Assembly (NCBI GenBank): GCA_002440225.1
Contig: DJSH01000016.1
Span: forward strand, 1-7,693
Length of the DNA: 7,693 nt
DNA from: Candidatus Segatella violae
Lineage (GTDB): Bacteria > Bacteroidota > Bacteroidia > Bacteroidales > Bacteroidaceae
Reading direction: 5' to 3'
Shown here: positions 1 to 6,380 of the stretch, piece after piece
Layout of the letters: every line of letters begins with the position of its first letter
Numbering within the stretch: the stretch's first letter is position 1
The notes under the pieces: model-generated
Seen by the model: the letters and a program-made list of their open reading frames with translations, nothing else
Database searches by the model: none
Told to the model about the DNA's origin: nothing
Program-made: the position numbers and the translations under genes

Positions 1-176
1 TTACCATCAAAGTCGGATACGGCACCGACAGAGGCATTTCCCTTTACTTTAACAGTTGCACCTATCAGAGGTTCACCTGTTCCGTCAACAAGATTACCCT
101 TGATATGAATCTTCTGGGCTTGAGCATTCAAGCTGCAGAAAGCTCCTATCAAGCATAAGGCTGCTGTCCGTTTCAT
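1..176 (-). CDS. SusC/RagA-type TonB-dependent receptor, N-terminal fragment
   Basis: Outer-membrane TonB-dependent transporter of the SusC type, which with a SusD lipoprotein imports oligosaccharides. Only the first 58 codons are in the window; the gene runs off the left edge. The visible protein starts MKRTAALCLIGAFCSLNAQA, a signal peptide with likely cleavage before QKIHIKG. It is followed by the start of the carboxypeptidase-regulatory-like (CarboxypepD_reg) domain, seen as GNLVDGTGEPLIGATVKVKG and then SVGAVSDFDG. That signal peptide plus domain order is the standard SusC N-terminus; the TonB box, plug and barrel lie outside. The start at 176 gives a normal signal peptide. An in-frame ATG at 197 would add MIEQVLT and cannot be excluded. 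It lies 146 bases after the GH5 stop on the same strand, with no clear terminator between, so it may be both co-transcribed with GH5 and served by its own promoter (272-279). susD would be expected next, beyond the edge. Confidence 0.85.
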   Translation of the reverse strand, partial: MKRTAALCLIGAFCSLNAQAQKIHIKGNLVDGTGEPLIGATVKVKGNASVGAVSDFDG

Positions 177-271
177 TGTTAACACTTGTTCAATCATGTT
201 CTATTCATTTTTGATTTATGTTTTTATTATCTTGGTGTTACTTTTTGCCAATACTTTAGGATTGACGGCTG

Positions 272-279
272 CAAAAGTA
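272..279 (-). promoter_or_regulatory. Candidate -7 box of the susC promoter
   Basis: On the minus strand this reads TACTTTTG, a full match to the Bacteroidota -7 consensus TAnnTTTG, and it is followed by CA. Transcription would begin near 267, giving a leader of about 90 nt to the ATG at 176, or about 70 nt to the one at 197. No TTTG is present at the usual -33 distance, which suggests a promoter that needs an activator. The octamer is identical to the one before the HTCS gene. Confidence 0.55.
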
Positions 280-299
280 CCTATTTTACTTGGATTTTC

Positions 300-315
300 C
301 TTTGCGCAATGTAAC
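300..315 (-). promoter_or_regulatory. Candidate HTCS operator upstream of susC (GTTAC-N6-CAAAG)
   Basis: Read toward susC, this holds GTTAC, 6 nt, CAAAG, ending 20 nt before the -7 box. The same two words with the same 6-nt and 20-nt spacers occur before the GH5 gene (2030-2045). Half-sites start 11 bp apart, one helical turn, as expected for the paired HTH motifs of an AraC-family domain such as the one ending the HTCS in this window. The site overlaps no gene but sits within 25 bases of the GH5 stop. Binding by the HTCS is an inference. Confidence 0.4.
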
Positions 316-322
316 AGATACT

Positions 323-1726
323 TTATTTTCCCGAATAAACTTTGCGAGAACGAGCTTTTCCATTGCTTAACACTTCTTTAATAATATAAACACCTCCCTG
401 AGGCTTTTCTATTCGTTTTCCCTCTATATTATAATAATAGGTGTAAAGCGGAGATGCTTGGGTCTCGGTATGTCTAATTCCCGTTGTCGTTTGTTTCAGA
501 TACCATTCCTTGTACCAGTTCATGCAGGCATAGCCACAGCACTCCTCGAAGAGATTGTATTTCTTGGCATTTTGCAAACCGGGCTGATATTTGCCCGATT
601 TCAGATACTCCTCGATGTCGATGTATTCCTGGCTGTGGGTCAAAGTCATTCCGATGTTACCATAGTAATCGTGAACGGCTTTCCAGGCGTTTCCCCATTT
701 GGAGGTGGAAGCGGTAGCCCATGTACCGAGGTTAGGTTGTGTCCATTGTCCCCACTCATTGTAATGTCCTTCGCTGGCACGGTCGGGATCCTCGGGACTC
801 CAGTCTATCTCCGTCACCATGATAGGATTGGTCTCTACCACGGGCACCTGGTTCTTGAAATTCTTGATAAAGGTGTCGTGGTCGCAATTGCTGTCGCTCA
901 TGCCTCCGTACCAACCAGAATATACATGCACGGCGTAACCGAAGTTTTTCTCGCTATCAGTTATTGGATGGGTGGCATAATCGGTATAGTTGCTTTGATA
1001 ACCTGTGCCTGGCACCCAGATGATGCCCTTGAATCCTGTGGCACGAATCTCATCCACCACTGGCTGGAAGAAATCGTGCAAGGCTTGGTTGGAAGCTTGA
1101 CCATTCGCCAGCGAGACATGGATGGGCTCATTGGCTAGTTCGATGGATACCTGTCCCGAATGCTCCTGGATAAAAGGTTTGGAGGCGAAGAGCTTCCAGA
1201 CGGTCTTCAGATAGTTTTGATAATCGTCGCCCACCTTCAACTCTTGCGGGCAAACACCAGGAGGACGAACGATGACATAAAGTCCGTGATACAAGGCTCT
1301 CTCCACGAGCTTGAGATAAAGCTTATCCAAAAACACCTTGTATCGGGTCTCGGAAAATGCAGATATGTCGTTCTCACCCGTAGATTTCTTGTCGGGGTCG
1401 TTGGTCCAGCAAGGATCCATGTGCAGACGGAAGACGGTGCAATAGGCACCCTGCGACTTGTCTGTAATGCCGGCAAACAGTTTGTCGAAATACTCCAAAC
1501 ATGGTTTTATATCCTCCGTGCCATAGCCTGGTTTCCATTGTTGCCACAGCCAATTGTTGAAATAGCGATTGGGGGTATCCATCACGCCATGCAGGACAAC
1601 GGTGTTGCCGTTGACATCCACCAAATTCTTACCCTGCACATGCAGGTCTGGAAGATTGTCGGCGGCATGAGTTGCCAGAGACAGGAGCCCGACAACGAGC
1701 GAAATCATAAGTTTCTTCTTATTCAT
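323..1726 (-). CDS. Secreted glycoside hydrolase family 5 (cellulase-type) endo-glycanase
   Basis: A 467-residue exported retaining beta-glycanase of the GH5 TIM-barrel family, probably cutting a beta-1,4-linked plant polysaccharide backbone. A signal peptide (MNKKKLMISLVVGLLSLATHA) has no lipobox. The barrel opens with VDVNGNTVVLHGV (about 37-48), typical of GH5. The acid/base is E200 in ELANEP; the nucleophile is E306 in IMVTEIDW, 106 residues later, a normal GH5 spacing. H267 and Y269 in HVYSGWYGG match the conserved HxY. Eight cysteines (76, 96, 106, 159, 281, 396, 397, 401) could form disulfides outside the cytoplasm. The last about 40 residues (YYNIEGKRIEKPQGGVYIIK onward) follow the barrel and resemble short C-terminal tails of secreted Prevotella proteins. 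The subfamily cannot be assigned by eye: xylanase, glucanase, mannanase and xyloglucanase are all possible. It is the first gene of the leftward unit and precedes susC. ATG 1726 is chosen because the signal peptide starts there. Confidence 0.88.
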   Translation of the reverse strand: MNKKKLMISLVVGLLSLATHAADNLPDLHVQGKNLVDVNGNTVVLHGVMDTPNRYFNNWLWQQWKPGYGTEDIKPCLEYFDKLFAGITDKSQGAYCTVFRLHMDPCWTNDPDKKSTGENDISAFSETRYKVFLDKLYLKLVERALYHGLYVIVRPPGVCPQELKVGDDYQNYLKTVWKLFASKPFIQEHSGQVSIELANEPIHVSLANGQASNQALHDFFQPVVDEIRATGFKGIIWVPGTGYQSNYTDYATHPITDSEKNFGYAVHVYSGWYGGMSDSNCDHDTFIKNFKNQVPVVETNPIMVTEIDWSPEDPDRASEGHYNEWGQWTQPNLGTWATASTSKWGNAWKAVHDYYGNIGMTLTHSQEYIDIEEYLKSGKYQPGLQNAKKYNLFEECCGYACMNWYKEWYLKQTTTGIRHTETQASPLYTYYYNIEGKRIEKPQGGVYIIKEVLSNGKARSRKVYSGK

Positions 1727-1808
1727 TGTTATATATGTTTTTAGATTTTACCTCAAAAAGTTCTTTCTCTCTGTATCCGTCAACTTTCTCTTCACCTTGA
1801 AAAACGTA

Positions 1809-1836
1809 GAATGGCGCGTATCCCTACGCACCATTC
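1809..1836 (-). promoter_or_regulatory. Strong hairpin in the GH5 leader, possible attenuator
   Basis: Arms 1809-1820 and 1825-1836 form a 12-bp stem with a 4-nt loop. As plus-strand DNA there is one C/A mismatch; in the minus-strand RNA that pair becomes a U-G wobble, so the stem is continuous only in the transcript leading to GH5. On that strand it is followed, after UACG, by five U residues (1804-1800). This gives it an intrinsic-terminator look inside the 5' leader, 83 bases before the GH5 ATG. It may be an attenuator, an RNA-stability element or a DNA operator. No known riboswitch was recognised. Confidence 0.4.
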
Positions 1837-1920
1837 CAGAAAACCAATTAATCATGATTCCTTAAAAAAATCACAATTTCCTAACTCAGATGTTTCTGAA
1901 TTTTACCTTAAACCTATTTT

Positions 1921-1966
1921 TATAAACCAAATTAAACCTAAATTATAAACCTAATTAAACCTAACT
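1921..1966. repeat. Two tandem 23-bp repeats (AAACC-rich)
   Basis: Units 1921-1943 and 1944-1966 match at 21 of 23 positions; each begins TATAAACC and contains AATTAAACCTAA. They sit in a wider series of AAACC words starting at 1910, 1924, 1934, 1947 and 1957, that is 10 to 14 bp apart. The array lies just downstream of the proposed GH5 start site, so it would be transcribed into the leader as a UAGGUUUA-type repeat. Its function is unknown: it could be a protein-binding array, a spacer, or simple replication slippage. Confidence 0.65.
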
Positions 1967-2001
1967 AACCTATCTGTACAAAACTATTAAAATTTCTGAT
2001 G

Positions 2002-2009
2002 CAAAGATA
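2002..2009 (-). promoter_or_regulatory. Candidate -7 box of the GH5 promoter
   Basis: On the minus strand this reads TATCTTTG followed by CA, matching TAnnTTTG. The start site would be near 1997, leaving a leader of about 270 nt before the ATG at 1726. A second match, TAGTTTTG, lies at 1986-1979 and is an alternative; it is not followed by CA and does not keep the motif spacing shared with susC. A TTTG is present upstream (2025-2022) but only 12 nt from the -7 box, too close for the usual -33 element. Confidence 0.5.
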
Positions 2010-2029
2010 CATTGCTTTCACCAAACATA

Positions 2030-2045
2030 CTTTGTTATAAGTAAC
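2030..2045 (-). promoter_or_regulatory. Candidate HTCS operator proximal to the GH5 promoter
   Basis: Read toward GH5, this holds GTTAC, 6 nt, CAAAG, then 20 nt to the -7 box, the same words and spacers as at susC (300-315). On the plus strand it reads CTTTG-N6-GTAAC, the same as the site at 2082-2097. The identical spacing to two separate -7 boxes is the main support. The assignment to the HTCS is inferred from its AraC-type domain and its position. Confidence 0.45.
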
Positions 2046-2071
2046 CAATACTTTACATACCCTTACTTGAT

Positions 2072-2076
2072 GTAAC
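2072..2076 (+). promoter_or_regulatory. Isolated GTAAC core, possible half-site
   Basis: GTAACAAA begins here and recurs exactly 21 bp later at 2093, two helical turns away. The upstream partner word CTTTG is degenerate (CCTTA at 2061-2065), so this would be a weak or half site between the two complete ones. Confidence 0.25.
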
Positions 2077-2081
2077 AAACT

Positions 2082-2097
2082 CTTTGCAACAAGTAAC
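2082..2097 (+). promoter_or_regulatory. Candidate distal HTCS operator, CTTTG-N6-GTAAC
   Basis: The same bipartite word pair as at 2030-2045, shifted by 52 bp, about five helical turns. It overlaps a short inverted repeat, TAACA-AA-TGTTA (2094-2105). It lies 88 bp upstream of the GH5 -7 box and about 75 bp upstream of the HTCS -7 box, so it could act on either gene. Confidence 0.35.
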
Positions 2098-2167
2098 AAA
2101 TGTTAAGAAAATAACCTTTGTGATAGAAAAAAGACCAGAAAAAGGATGGATTATGCAACTTTTTTCT

Positions 2168-2175
2168 TACTTTTG
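2168..2175 (+). promoter_or_regulatory. Candidate -7 box of the HTCS promoter
   Basis: TACTTTTG followed by CA, a full TAnnTTTG match. The start site would be near 2180, giving a leader of about 30 nt. No clear TTTG lies at the -33 distance. Unlike the other three promoters in the window, there is no GTAAC or GTTAC about 36 bp upstream; the nearest is at 2093. Confidence 0.55.
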
Positions 2176-2209
2176 CATGCAGAATACAAACATAACAATT
2201 TAAACCGAC

Positions 2210-5200
2210 ATGATGAAAAAACCAAGAATCATGATAAAAACGAAAAAATCATGCATCCTCTGCCTGTTGCTCCTATGTCTTTTCATACAAGACGCGATGG
2301 CGCAAAGAGGCAAACTTTTCAACACCGACAACCAGTTGTCGAGCAACCTCGTAACGCAGGTTTACCAAGACACGAATGGCTTCATCTGGATAGCCACTCG
2401 CAATGGCCTGAACGTATACGACGGCTACCACTTTGCCGTGAAGAAGAAGGACGAGAGCAACAAGCTTTCGCTCAACACCAACTATATCAATTGCATCACC
2501 CAAGATGCATACGGATACCTACTGCTAGGAACCAACAAAGGTTTGTTGCTCCACGACGGACAGAAGTTTACCAACATTCCACTCATCGATTCCAAGGGCA
2601 ACACAGCCATCACCTACGTTACTAGCATCTGCAGGTTACGCAATGGCAATGTGCTCATCAGCACATCGGGGCACGGAATCTATCTGATGAAGAAAGGGGA
2701 GCATACCTGTAAGCTCATAAAAGACACCGATAACAAACTGAAATACTCTGCGCGCGTGATGGAAGACCGCCTTGGCAACGTGTGGATTATCACGGAAGAC
2801 GGCAAACTATTCTGGATGGGCAAGAACGGCAAGCTATCCACCCACCTTGCCGGCACCAGCGGTTTGATGGCGCAAGAAATAAAGGAAGACGGCAAGGGCA
2901 ACCTTTACCTCGCCACTAAGAACCAGGGCGTTTACAAGAAGACCGCCGGCTCTACCGTGTTCACCCGCATCAGCAGCATCGGCAACCTCACTATACAAAC
3001 CATCTATGTGAGCAAGAGTGGCAAATTGTTCATCGGATGCGACGGCGAGGGCATCGTCCTCTACGACCCTGCCACAGGCGCAGTCATCGACAACCCATTC
3101 TTCAGCGCGCAAATCAACCTGAGCAGAAGTAAGATACAAAACATCATAGAAGACTCGCAGGGCAACATCTGGTTCAGTATGTTGCAGAAGGGCGTGTTCA
3201 TGCAGCCACAGGGAATGTACGATTTCGGCTACATGGGCTTCCGACTCGGCAACCGCAACATCATCGGCGACAACTGCGTAACCAGCGTGATGCTCGACAA
3301 CAGCAACAATCTCTGGGTGGGAACCGACAAGGACGGACTCTACAAGCTGAACCAAAACGGAAGCGAATTGCAAGCCCACTACATGGACAACAGCGCCATC
3401 CTCGCCATCTGCCAAGATCTTGACGGGCGCATCTGGGTGGGAACCTATGCCGACGGCGTTGGCATCTTGGATGCAAGCGGAAATTTCCACCGCATCAACA
3501 TCAATGAATTGGGCAACAAGGGCGTGTTCGACATCAAATGCGACAAGCAAGGCACCATGTGGCTTGCCACCATGGGATGCGGACTGATACGCATTCCGAA
3601 ATCCGGACAACCTATTATATATAAGATGAAAGACCATGCCGACACCCGGTCTCATGTCAACAGCATTCCCAACGACTATGTTGCCAAGCTGGCTCTCTCG
3701 AAAGACCATAGCTGCCTATACCTTGCCACCTCCATCGGACTGGCTTGCTACGACATCAAGCACAACAGCTGGACCTCCGCACTGGGCGGCGTGAACTGCC
3801 TGAACCGCAACAGCTTCTCCCACTGCGTCTTTGTAGACAGCAAAGGTCACATTTGGTATGGCACCGAAGATGGAGCCTACGTATACAAATGGGGGGGTAA
3901 ACTCCTGAAGCATTACACCACCAAAGACGGACTGAGCGAGAACAGTATCTCTTGCTTCATCGAAGACTATAAGGGCAGAATATGGATAGGTACAACCAGT
4001 GGTCTGAACAAGCTGGATGCTGCCAAGAAGAGCATCACCAAGTTTTATGTAGAGAATGGCGTGCAGAGCAACGAGTTCTCCGACGGAGCAGCCTGTGCCT
4101 CTGCAGACAAGCGCATCATCATCATGGGCGGCACGGGTGGCTTCAACTGCTTCGACGCCGCCAAGGTGAAGCAACATCCTTGGAACGCCACCGTCAAGCT
4201 GTCGGGTTTCATCGTGGGCAACAAGAGCCTGACACCGGGAATGGAATCTGGATTCTACACCATCACCGAGAAGGGAGCCTACAACAGCGAGGTGTTCAAT
4301 CTCTCGAACGACGACAACACCTTCACCCTGCAACTCTCCACCCTCACCTACAGCAACGTAGAACAGATAAGCTACGCCTACAGCATCAACGACGAGGAGT
4401 GGCACACGGTGCAGCAAGGTTCCAACGAGGTTTCGTTCTCCCACATGCCTGCGGGCAAATACAAGTTTCGCATCAAGGCCATCTGCAATGGTTACGAGAC
4501 CCCAGTCAAGGAGTTCACCATCATCATCCATCCTGCATGGTACGCCAGCATCTGGGCAAGACTCGCATATCTTCTCGTGCTCATCTCGCTCTGCATGCTC
4601 TACATACAGCACCGCAAGCGCAAGGAGGAAGACCGCCTGCTGCTGCAGAAACACATCCACGCCGAGGAGATGGGCGAGGCGAAGCTGAAATTCTTCATGA
4701 ACATCAGCCACGAGATTCGCACGCCTTTGACCCTCATCCTCACCCCATTGCTCAGCCTCATCAAGGAAGACAAGGACACCCACCGACAGGGCATCTACGA
4801 CATGATGCGCAAGAACTCGGAGCGCATCCTGCACCTCATCAACCAGATGATGGACCTGCGAAAGATAGACAAGGGCCAGATGGTGATGCACATGAGCGAG
4901 ACCGACATGGTGGCGTTTATCAACGACGAATACAAGCTCTTCGAGCAACAAGCCCAGGCAAAGAGCATCCATTTCAGCTTTGAGCATGCCGACGAGAGTC
5001 TGCCTGTATGGATAGACCGCGACAACTTCGACAAGGTGCTCATGAACGTGCTCTCCAACGCCTTCAAGTTTACTCCTGCCGGCGGCAAGGTGAGCATCAT
5101 CCTGAGTCATTCGCCACACCATGCCCGCATCGCCATCAAGGACAGCGGCAAGGGCATCGACGAAGACAAGCTGGAGACCATCTTCCAGCGATTCTATCAG

Positions 5201-6292
5201 AGTGCGACCAGTGCCAACGACCGCAACGTGGGAACCGGCATCGGTCTCGACCTCACCCGCTCGCTCGTAGAATTGCACTACGGCACCATCACCGCTGCCA
5301 ACAACAAGACGCAGGACGACCCCGACTGGAAGACGGGCAGCGTATTCCTCATCACCCTACCACTGGGCAAGGACCATCTCAAGCCAGAGGAAATCATGGA
5401 GCCTAAACCAGAGGGGCAAGAAGAAGAGGACATCCTGGAATTGAACGAAGAGGACAATGCCGAGGAAGAAGCCACACCACAAGAGGCTGAGATAGAAACC
5501 GCTCCTAGCTACGATGGGAAGAAGAGCACAATAGCCCTCGTGGAAGACGACGACGCCATCCTCGAATATCTAAGCAACCAGCTGCAAGATATGTTCAAGA
5601 TTCAGACCTACCACAACGGCAAGGAGGCGCTGCCAGAAATCACGAAGCGGCACCCAGACCTCGTCATCTCAGACATCATGATGCCGGAGATGGACGGTAC
5701 CACCCTGTGCACCAAGCTGAAGAGCAACGTGAACACCAACCACATACCGGTGATTTTGCTCACAGCCATGAGCCGGGAGGAAGACCAACTTACAGGATTG
5801 CAGACGGGCGCAGACGCTTACATCGTGAAGCCATTCAACATGGACATCTTGCGCCGCACCATCATCAACCTGCTCAATGTGCGTCGCACCCTGCGCAACA
5901 AGTTCACGGGCAGCGAAAGCCAGGAAGACAAGATGAAACACATAGAGATGGTTTCTCCTGACGACCAACTGATGCAACAGGTGATGAAAGTCATCAACGA
6001 CAACATCACCAACGAAGACTTGAGCGTGGACATGCTGGCCAAGCAAGTGGGCATCAGCCGTGTACACCTGCACCGCAAGATGAAGGAGCTCACCAACCAG
6101 ACCCCTCACACCTTCGTACGCAACTTGCGCCTACAGATGGCAGCCAAGTTGCTGAGGGAGTCGAAGCAATCGGTAACCGACGTGATGTACTCATGCGGAT
6201 TCTCCAACCCGGCAAGCTTCAGCACGATGTTCAAGAACATGTTTGGTGCATCGCCACGCGACTATATGAACGAGCAGCGTAACAAGCAATAA
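2210..6292 (+). CDS. Hybrid two-component system (HTCS) sensor kinase/AraC regulator
   Basis: A complete 1360-residue one-protein signalling system: it senses an oligosaccharide in the periplasm and activates PUL genes. Residues 1-31 form a basic signal sequence ending AMA before QRG. About 33-650 hold some 14 Reg_prop blades, with motifs such as GFIWIATRNGL (58-67) and GRIWIGTTSGL (589-599), fitting two seven-bladed propellers. A Y_Y_Y domain follows (about 695-775, YAYSINDEEW), then a membrane helix (781-799). The HisKA box is FFMNISHEIRTP with H834. The HATPase has an N-box at NVLSNAFKF, then DSGKGI (978-983) and GTGIGL (1008-1013). The receiver has acidic 1113-1115, phospho-acceptor D1155 in SDIMMPEMDG, T1185 and K1207. 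An AraC HTH pair fills about 1252-1357. All catalytic residues are present, so it should be active. The 1060-1096 linker is strongly acidic. Starts at 2213 or 2231 are also possible; 2210 suits a leader of about 30 nt. Divergent from GH5 and upstream of GH43, its likely targets. Confidence 0.96.
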   Translation: MMKKPRIMIKTKKSCILCLLLLCLFIQDAMAQRGKLFNTDNQLSSNLVTQVYQDTNGFIWIATRNGLNVYDGYHFAVKKKDESNKLSLNTNYINCITQDAYGYLLLGTNKGLLLHDGQKFTNIPLIDSKGNTAITYVTSICRLRNGNVLISTSGHGIYLMKKGEHTCKLIKDTDNKLKYSARVMEDRLGNVWIITEDGKLFWMGKNGKLSTHLAGTSGLMAQEIKEDGKGNLYLATKNQGVYKKTAGSTVFTRISSIGNLTIQTIYVSKSGKLFIGCDGEGIVLYDPATGAVIDNPFFSAQINLSRSKIQNIIEDSQGNIWFSMLQKGVFMQPQGMYDFGYMGFRLGNRNIIGDNCVTSVMLDNSNNLWVGTDKDGLYKLNQNGSELQAHYMDNSAILAICQDLDGRIWVGTYADGVGILDASGNFHRININELGNKGVFDIKCDKQGTMWLATMGCGLIRIPKSGQPIIYKMKDHADTRSHVNSIPNDYVAKLALSKDHSCLYLATSIGLACYDIKHNSWTSALGGVNCLNRNSFSHCVFVDSKGHIWYGTEDGAYVYKWGGKLLKHYTTKDGLSENSISCFIEDYKGRIWIGTTSGLNKLDAAKKSITKFYVENGVQSNEFSDGAACASADKRIIIMGGTGGFNCFDAAKVKQHPWNATVKLSGFIVGNKSLTPGMESGFYTITEKGAYNSEVFNLSNDDNTFTLQLSTLTYSNVEQISYAYSINDEEWHTVQQGSNEVSFSHMPAGKYKFRIKAICNGYETPVKEFTIIIHPAWYASIWARLAYLLVLISLCMLYIQHRKRKEEDRLLLQKHIHAEEMGEAKLKFFMNISHEIRTPLTLILTPLLSLIKEDKDTHRQGIYDMMRKNSERILHLINQMMDLRKIDKGQMVMHMSETDMVAFINDEYKLFEQQAQAKSIHFSFEHADESLPVWIDRDNFDKVLMNVLSNAFKFTPAGGKVSIILSHSPHHARIAIKDSGKGIDEDKLETIFQRFYQSATSANDRNVGTGIGLDLTRSLVELHYGTITAANNKTQDDPDWKTGSVFLITLPLGKDHLKPEEIMEPKPEGQEEEDILELNEEDNAEEEATPQEAEIETAPSYDGKKSTIALVEDDDAILEYLSNQLQDMFKIQTYHNGKEALPEITKRHPDLVISDIMMPEMDGTTLCTKLKSNVNTNHIPVILLTAMSREEDQLTGLQTGADAYIVKPFNMDILRRTIINLLNVRRTLRNKFTGSESQEDKMKHIEMVSPDDQLMQQVMKVINDNITNEDLSVDMLAKQVGISRVHLHRKMKELTNQTPHTFVRNLRLQMAAKLLRESKQSVTDVMYSCGFSNPASFSTMFKNMFGASPRDYMNEQRNKQ

Positions 6293-6321
6293 GTTCTCGT
6301 TCAGATAGGGCTTGGACGAAA

Positions 6322-6338
6322 ACAAAGTATTTGTAACA
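6322..6338 (+). promoter_or_regulatory. Distal copy of a 17-bp repeat before GH43
   Basis: Contains ACAAA-N6-GTAACA and matches the copy at 6364-6380 at 14 of 17 positions, 42 bp apart or four helical turns. It overlaps a perfect 13-bp palindrome, ATTTGTAACAAAT (6329-6341). It shares the GTAAC core and the 11-bp half-site offset with the sites near susC and GH5, but the first word is ACAAA, not CTTTG. Confidence 0.35.
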
Positions 6339-6363
6339 AATAGAAACTGAAATGATACGCGAC

Positions 6364-6380
6364 ACAAAATGTTGGTAACA
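6364..6380 (+). promoter_or_regulatory. Proximal copy of the 17-bp repeat before GH43
   Basis: ACAAA-N6-GTAACA, overlapping a second inverted repeat, AAATGTT-GGT-AACATTT (6367-6383). Its GTAAC ends 32 nt before the -7 box; the equivalent core at susC and GH5 ends 31 nt before theirs. This is the likely activator site for GH43. The assignment to the HTCS is inferred. Confidence 0.4.

Larger units (their letters stand above)
1727..2209. other. Divergent GH5/HTCS control region
   Basis: This 483-base AT-rich stretch has no credible gene. From right to left it holds the HTCS -7 box (2168-2175), a field of phased GTAAC motifs (2030-2097), the GH5 -7 box (2002-2009), a pair of 23-bp tandem repeats in a wider run of AAACC words (1910-1970), and a strong hairpin (1809-1836). 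The last two would lie within the GH5 leader RNA, which is about 270 nt long. The two proposed start sites are roughly 180 bp apart and diverge. Stretches 1727-1798 and 1837-1909 show no further structure that I can support. Confidence 0.75.

Noticed and set aside
237..241. Another GTAAC (minus strand) in the susC leader
   Set aside because: It lies downstream of the proposed start site and has no CTTTG or ACAAA partner 11 bp upstream, so it is not counted as an operator.
196..381. 61-residue plus-strand reading frame (MFYSFLIYVF...)
   Set aside because: It overlaps the GH5 3' end and the susC promoter region, has no promoter, and its hydrophobic start comes from T-rich intergenic sequence.
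458..1138. 226-residue plus-strand frame within GH5
   Set aside because: Antisense shadow of the GH5 gene, whose signal peptide and both catalytic glutamates are intact on the other strand.
2243..2305. Lipoprotein signal in the HTCS N-terminus (cysteines in the LLLLC stretch)
   Set aside because: The residue before cysteine is leucine and the site is inside the hydrophobic core; a signal peptidase I type site (AMA before Q) or an uncleaved anchor fits better.
3716..5278. 520-residue minus-strand open frame inside the HTCS gene
   Set aside because: Shadow frame of a well-supported HTCS; low-complexity V/L/H/D-rich composition with no recognisable domain.
6295..6330. Possible terminator after the HTCS stop (TCGTTC paired with GGACGA)
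   Set aside because: Only 6 bp with a G-U pair and an 11-nt loop, followed by A rather than U residues; not convincing as an intrinsic terminator.
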